A stretch of DNA of 64,000 bases, taken from the NCBI RefSeq assembly GCF_020523625.1, contig NZ_JAJAQH010000001.1, positions 446,930 through 510,929 on the forward strand. The letters are read 5' to 3'. Below, in pieces: positions 59,995-64,000 of this stretch. The notes under the pieces were generated by a model. The model was not told the origin of the DNA. It saw only the letters and a program-made list of their open reading frames with translations, and did no database searches. A program made the translations under genes and the position numbers. This DNA comes from Methylovorus menthalis. Lineage in GTDB: Bacteria > Pseudomonadota > Gammaproteobacteria > Burkholderiales > Methylophilaceae. The stretch's first letter is position 1, and each line of letters opens with the position of its first letter.

Positions 59995-61171
59995 CAAGCC
60001 CCTGGCAGAACTGGGTGCTAAGGCGGAATTGATGGTTGGCGGCTTCGGTTTCCCCGCGCTTATCCAGCAGTCGCGCCAACGCCAGATGGGTTGCGGCACT
60101 TGGCTTCACGCTGAGGCTGGCTTCAAAATAACTCTGGGCCTTGCCCCATAAACTCAGGCGTACGCACAGGTTGCCTAGCGAACGCAGCAAATCAGCGTCA
60201 TTTTCATGACTCAGCAACCAGTGCTCCGCCTGTTGCAGTTGTTTTTGTGGGTGCGATGACAGGCAGTCGCCCAGCATGCCCGCAAGTTTGCTGTCCCATC
60301 CTTTGGTCAGGCTCATTTCAACAATTTCTGCTGCCTGATCGCCTGCCCCTGCCTGCATGAAGGTCTGCGCCGCAATGCTGGCAATGCGATTATTCAGACG
60401 GTCTTCTTCCGGCATTTTTTTCCAGTAAGCATTCAGCTTGTCCAGATCATCTGCCAGCCGTTGCAAGAGATGCGTATGGGCTTGCTGGCGCAGTTCGCGC
60501 AAATGCCAGCTTTCGATGGCATCGTGTTTTTCCAGACGGCGCAAGGCTACCAGCACCTGCTCCCAGTTTTTCAGATGCACCTGGGCTTTCAGCTCCAGTC
60601 GCAGCGCAGGAGGGTACTTCGACTCCAGCTTGTCCAGTTTGTGCAGTACATTCAATGCTTCGTTGTAACGGCGATCATCCAGCATGAACTCTGCCTGATA
60701 AAGCAAACGGGCAACGGCGGCATCCGGCGCAATGCGCTCTGCTTCTGCCAGATAGTAATCACGCTGCGATTTGTTCTTGAGCTTGTGGGCGGCGCGAGCG
60801 GCAACCAGCGTAGATAATCCGGGATTTTCTTCTAGCGCCAGGGCTTTGTTGGCGGCTTTTTCGGCCAGCAGATAGCGACCTTCGGCCAGCGATTGCAATC
60901 CCTCACTCAAGGCTGCACGCCCCAGGCGAATGCGGCGTTCTTCCTTATAGCTGCGCACGCTGGCGGGCAGGTGGCGGGTGTATTGAATCAGCCTCAGCAA
61001 TAGGTGCAGGCTGATAAAGCCGCCCACGATCATCACCAGCAGCAGGTTGAGCGAAAGCTCCATCCGATAGGGCGGACGTACGATCAATACATAGCCCTGA
61101 TTATTGACTGCCAGCAGCGATACACCGACCGCCAGCCCCAGAATCAGCAATATCCAGAACAGCCAACGCAC
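59990..61171 (-). CDS. hemY: Heme biosynthesis-associated protein HemY
   Basis: 393 residues. Inner-membrane protein with two N-terminal membrane helices (about 3-22 and 40-60) and a long tetratricopeptide-repeat cytoplasmic part (helical Ala/Leu-rich repeats to the end). In proteobacteria it lies in the hemCDXY cluster; its biochemical role is unsettled, and it is unrelated to Bacillus protoporphyrinogen oxidase HemY. The GTG start overlaps the hemX stop by one base. Confidence 0.93.
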   Translation of the reverse strand: MRWLFWILLILGLAVGVSLLAVNNQGYVLIVRPPYRMELSLNLLLVMIVGGFISLHLLLRLIQYTRHLPASVRSYKEERRIRLGRAALSEGLQSLAEGRYLLAEKAANKALALEENPGLSTLVAARAAHKLKNKSQRDYYLAEAERIAPDAAVARLLYQAEFMLDDRRYNEALNVLHKLDKLESKYPPALRLELKAQVHLKNWEQVLVALRRLEKHDAIESWHLRELRQQAHTHLLQRLADDLDKLNAYWKKMPEEDRLNNRIASIAAQTFMQAGAGDQAAEIVEMSLTKGWDSKLAGMLGDCLSSHPQKQLQQAEHWLLSHENDADLLRSLGNLCVRLSLWGKAQSYFEASLSVKPSAATHLALARLLDKRGETEAANHQFRLSTQFCQGLE

Positions 61172-62295
61172 TATTTACGCTCCGTGTTGCTTTTTACAGG
61201 TGTGCTCAAGCGTTCCAGCGAAAGTTTGTACTTGCTAACCAGCGACAGGCTTTCGTTGACATCCGGCAGGTTGATGACGATTTCCTTTGCCGAAAGCTCT
61301 TTCAAGGTATTCAAGGCGAGCTGTGTACCGCTATCGCGAGGGTCGAAATGACTCTTTAGCCATTTTTCAGCGGCAGCGAGGTCAGCACGGTAGGTCGCTT
61401 CGTCATGTTGCAGCAGGGCAATGCGCGCTGTCAGCAAGTGCAGCTTGATGTTTTCACGCAGGAAGAAATTCTGTTCAGGTGCCAGGAGTGGTGGTTCCGG
61501 GCGGTCTATGCGCTCCAGACGGATCATGGTGCGCAGATCCTGCCACACTTCTTGCGCCAGGCGCCGCCATGGATTGCTGTCCCATTCGGGGGCCAGTGCA
61601 GGCGCAGATTGCGGATGGCGCTCGCTTACCAACGGCAACGTACCGACGGATTCCGCCAGGTTTTCCAGTTTCAGGCTGATGCCCACTGTGTCTACTTGCG
61701 GCATGTTTTGCAGGCGCTGAATATCCTGGCCTATGGATTTGCGCAATTGCACGACCTGGCTGCTATCAAGATGCTGCAAGCGGGTATCCGCTGTTTGCAG
61801 TGCCAGTAGCGCGGGCTTGATATTGCCTGCCAGCTGCAATTGCTGGTTGGCGATGATGATCAATTGCTCGACCTCGGCAATCGTACGTTCCTCGCGATTA
61901 TTGGCAAGCTCCACATACAGTGTCTGCAGGGCTTCGGCCTGATCGCGTGATTCCGCCAGTTTTTGCTCAAACATCGAGGCGCGGGCACTGACTTCAGTGC
62001 TGCGTTCATCGGCATTGCGGGCCAGGGCCAGGGCTTGCTGGTTGACGCCATTGAACTGTTCGAGCTTTTGCGAGAGCTCCTGCTCCAGCACGGCAAAGCG
62101 CTGGCGTGCGTGATACCACTGCCAGGCCATGGCGATCGCAGCGGCCAGTGCGATGACGAGCGCGAGCTGGGTCAGCCAGCTGTTGCTGGTCGCAGGGGTG
62201 GCCGCTTCTTCCTCCATGACCTCTTGTGCAGGCACGTTGGAAGTCGCGATGGCGGGCGTTTCAGCTGGCTGGGAAGGCGTGGGTTGTTCGCTCAT
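61171..62295 (-). CDS. hemX: HemX-like membrane protein
   Basis: 374 residues from the ATG at 62295 (MSEQPTPSQPAETP); the upstream frame runs into hemD. Acidic/proline-rich N-terminus, one membrane helix (about 42-62), a coiled coil (about 68-125) and a mainly helical periplasmic domain. Family members are often named uroporphyrinogen-III C-methyltransferase, but no SAM methyltransferase motif is seen. Between hemD and hemY, two bases after hemD. Confidence 0.92.
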   Translation of the reverse strand: MSEQPTPSQPAETPAIATSNVPAQEVMEEEAATPATSNSWLTQLALVIALAAAIAMAWQWYHARQRFAVLEQELSQKLEQFNGVNQQALALARNADERSTEVSARASMFEQKLAESRDQAEALQTLYVELANNREERTIAEVEQLIIIANQQLQLAGNIKPALLALQTADTRLQHLDSSQVVQLRKSIGQDIQRLQNMPQVDTVGISLKLENLAESVGTLPLVSERHPQSAPALAPEWDSNPWRRLAQEVWQDLRTMIRLERIDRPEPPLLAPEQNFFLRENIKLHLLTARIALLQHDEATYRADLAAAEKWLKSHFDPRDSGTQLALNTLKELSAKEIVINLPDVNESLSLVSKYKLSLERLSTPVKSNTERK

Positions 62296-62297
62296 AT

Positions 62298-63101
62298 TCA
62301 GTGTCGTTGTTGTTTCAAGAGGGCTACAGCATTCAGGCATTGCAGCATGGCATCATCTCCCGGCGCCTCTGCAATCCTGACGTGAAGTCCAAGATCAAGG
62401 GGCAGCTCGGCAATGCGTGCATGATTCACACACAAAGTCACATCTCGTATCCACGCTTGTTGCCCATTATTCGTCATGGTCAGCAAATGGCGCATGGCTT
62501 CGCTACTGGTGACCACAACGGCATCCAGTTGCTGTTGTTCCCAGCGTTGCGCCAGCGGCTCTGCGCTGGTTTGCGGATTGATCCGGCGGTAGCATTCGGC
62601 AAAATCCACAGTAGCACCGCGTACGCGCAGGCTCTCTGCCAGTAGTTCCCGACCACCAACGCCACGAAAAATCAAAAATCGCTTAGCCTTTACCTGCTGC
62701 ATCTCGGGGAGTGCCAGCAGCGATTCACTATCATACCTGCCTTGTGGCGTTAGCACCGGGGCAATGCCCAGGCTGGTCAGTTCGGCAGCGGTAACCGGGC
62801 CGATGGCAGCATGATGCAATGTGGCAGGTGGCTTGCCTACCAGATTCAGCATCCTTGGTATTGCATTCTGAACCGCATTGCTACTGATAAAAATAGTCCA
62901 ATCGTACTTGCCGAGCTCATGCAGCTGCGCATCAAAAGCGCTGTAATCTGCCAGCGGTGCGATTTCAATCAGCGGGAAGGGGTGCGGCTTACCCCCTGCT
63001 TCCACGATCATGCGCGATAAGCGCGTGGCCTGATCCGACGGCCGGGTTATAGCGACGTTCAGGCCTGTCAGTGCCAGACGGATCAGCGCTAAATCAGCCA
63101 T
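62298..63101 (-). CDS. hemD: Uroporphyrinogen-III synthase
   Basis: Cyclises hydroxymethylbilane to uroporphyrinogen III. 267 residues from the ATG at 63101 ([21 protein letters not shown]), overlapping the hemC stop by 8 bases; an in-frame ATG at 63152 is inside hemC. Two-domain fold seen in [14 protein letters not shown] and [13 protein letters not shown] and [13 protein letters not shown]. The family is poorly conserved, but position after hemC settles it. Confidence 0.95.
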   Translation of the reverse strand: MADLALIRLALTGLNVAITRPSDQATRLSRMIVEAGGKPHPFPLIEIAPLADYSAFDAQLHELGKYDWTIFISSNAVQNAIPRMLNLVGKPPATLHHAAIGPVTAAELTSLGIAPVLTPQGRYDSESLLALPEMQQVKAKRFLIFRGVGGRELLAESLRVRGATVDFAECYRRINPQTSAEPLAQRWEQQQLDAVVVTSSEAMRHLLTMTNNGQQAWIRDVTLCVNHARIAELPLDLGLHVRIAEAPGDDAMLQCLNAVALLKQQRH

Positions 63102-64000
63102 GCGCGCTTTGTTCGGCCAGCGCTTGCAGAATCTTGTCTGCTCCCTGTGCAATCAGGGATTGGGCTAGCTGCTGGCCCAATAGTTCAGGCTGGGCTGCAT
63201 TTCCATTGGCTTCGGCGTGCAGCATCTGCTTGCCATCTACACTAGCGACGAAGCCATGGATGGTGATGTTCTCGCCCTGCTTGGTGGCATAAGCCCCAAG
63301 CGGTACCGTGCAGCTGCCGGCCAGCGCCCGGCTCATGCCGCGCTCGGCTTCAACGCAGGCAGCTGTGTCCGCGTGGTTCAGGGGTGCCAATACCGTTAAC
63401 AGATCGGTACGCGCTGCGTTGATTTCAATCCCCAGCGCACCCTGGCCCACGGCGGGAATGCTGTCTTCTGGCGCAATGGTTTGCGCAATACGATTACCCA
63501 GGCCCAAACGTATCAGGCCTGCGGCTGCCAGAATGATGGCCGCATATTGGCCTTCATCCAGTTTGCGCAGGCGGGTTTGCAGATTGCCGCGCAGGGACTC
63601 AATCACCAGATGCGGAAAGCGCGCTTGCAACTGGCTCTGGCGGCGCAGGCTGGAGGTACCGACGATGCTGCCCGCAGGCAAGGCTTCCAGCGATGGGTAA
63701 TCATTCGATACAAAAGCATCCCGTGGATCCTCGCGTTCGCCTATCGCTGCCATGGCAAAGCCCTCAGGTAAATGCATGGGCACATCTTTCATCGAATGCA
63801 CCGCCAGGTCGGCGCGGCCATCGGCCAATGCCTGCTCCAGCTCCTTCACAAACAGCCCCTTGCCGCCAATGCGTGCCAGCGGGGAATCCAGAATCTGATC
63901 ACCCGTGGTGGTCATGCCCAGAATTTCTACCAGCGTCTCAGGGTACAGGGCCTGCAAGCGAGCCTGGATGTGGCGAGCCTGCCACATGGCCAGCGCACTT
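63094..64000 (-). CDS. hemC: Hydroxymethylbilane synthase (porphobilinogen deaminase), N-terminus cut off
   Basis: Joins four porphobilinogens to hydroxymethylbilane in heme and siroheme synthesis. At least 302 residues; the frame runs off the right window edge (SALA then MWQARHIQ), so the few true N-terminal residues are missing. Visible: the HSMKDVP substrate-binding block, [17 protein letters not shown], and the dipyrromethane-cofactor cysteine in [11 protein letters not shown]. First gene of the leftward hemC-hemD-hemX-hemY operon. Confidence 0.96.
   Translation of the reverse strand, partial: SALAMWQARHIQARLQALYPETLVEILGMTTTGDQILDSPLARIGGKGLFVKELEQALADGRADLAVHSMKDVPMHLPEGFAMAAIGEREDPRDAFVSNDYPSLEALPAGSIVGTSSLRRQSQLQARFPHLVIESLRGNLQTRLRKLDEGQYAAIILAAAGLIRLGLGNRIAQTIAPEDSIPAVGQGALGIEINAARTDLLTVLAPLNHADTAACVEAERGMSRALAGSCTVPLGAYATKQGENITIHGFVASVDGKQMLHAEANGNAAQPELLGQQLAQSLIAQGADKILQALAEQSAHG

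Overview
The window reads as a chromosome-origin region of a Gram-negative methylotrophic betaproteobacterium, most probably of the family Methylophilaceae (Methylobacillus/Methylovorus-like). This rests on the gene orders argS-SPOR-dsbA-SDR and cutA-dsbD-tlpA-aroQ-accBC-prmA, on a lanthanide-type PQQ methanol dehydrogenase (XoxF) with its cytochrome, and on a separate pqqA gene. The species is inferred from context; no similarity search was run.

Layout. 1-3217: the 3' part of argS, an FtsN-like SPOR protein, dsbA and a short-chain dehydrogenase, rightward. 3261-6071: a multi-PAS GGDEF-EAL protein, leftward. 6520-25.0 kb: a long leftward block that is the left arm of the origin: glmS-glmU, the complete ATP synthase operon atpIBEFHAGDC, parAB, rsmG-mnmG, mnmE-yidC-yidD-rnpA-rpmH. 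25.06-30.5 kb: the origin, with dnaA-dnaN-gyrB rightward. DnaA boxes flank dnaA on both sides and an AT-rich stretch lies before dnaN. Consensus parS sites lie at 21.1 and 28.07 kb. Gene direction flips at 25 kb, so both arms are co-directional with replication forks leaving the origin.

30.5-39 kb: hflX, a RIO-type kinase gene, a DUF190 gene and crcB behind a clear fluoride riboswitch; then two small envelope genes, mqo, an exported glycoside hydrolase family 2 enzyme and a 31-codon small ORF. 39.2-44.5 kb: a Bcr/CflA-type efflux pump and a second, larger PAS-GAF-GGDEF-EAL protein.

44.5-51.1 kb is the methanol-oxidation island. xoxF and a cytochrome c gene (xoxG-like) run leftward from a textbook sigma-54 promoter. 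A divergent AcoR-type sigma-54 activator sits next door and a 17-bp dyad lies between them. Further right are a stress-type glycine-rich protein, oxyR, and a stand-alone 23-codon pqqA (precursor of the PQQ cofactor that XoxF needs), without pqqBCDE nearby. 51.1-58.2 kb: a zinc-ribbon/DUF3426 protein with a 14-copy in-frame 15-bp repeat, prmA, accCB, aroQ, a TlpA-like thioredoxin, dsbD and cutA, leftward. 58.3-64 kb: fxsA and a ferredoxin-reductase hybrid rightward, then the heme genes hemC-hemD-hemX-hemY leftward, hemC being cut by the window edge.

The most interesting candidate system is the sigma-54-controlled xoxF-cytochrome operon with its dedicated activator, structured leader and nearby orphan pqqA. 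The fluoride riboswitch operon and the expandable repeat in the DUF3426 protein come next.
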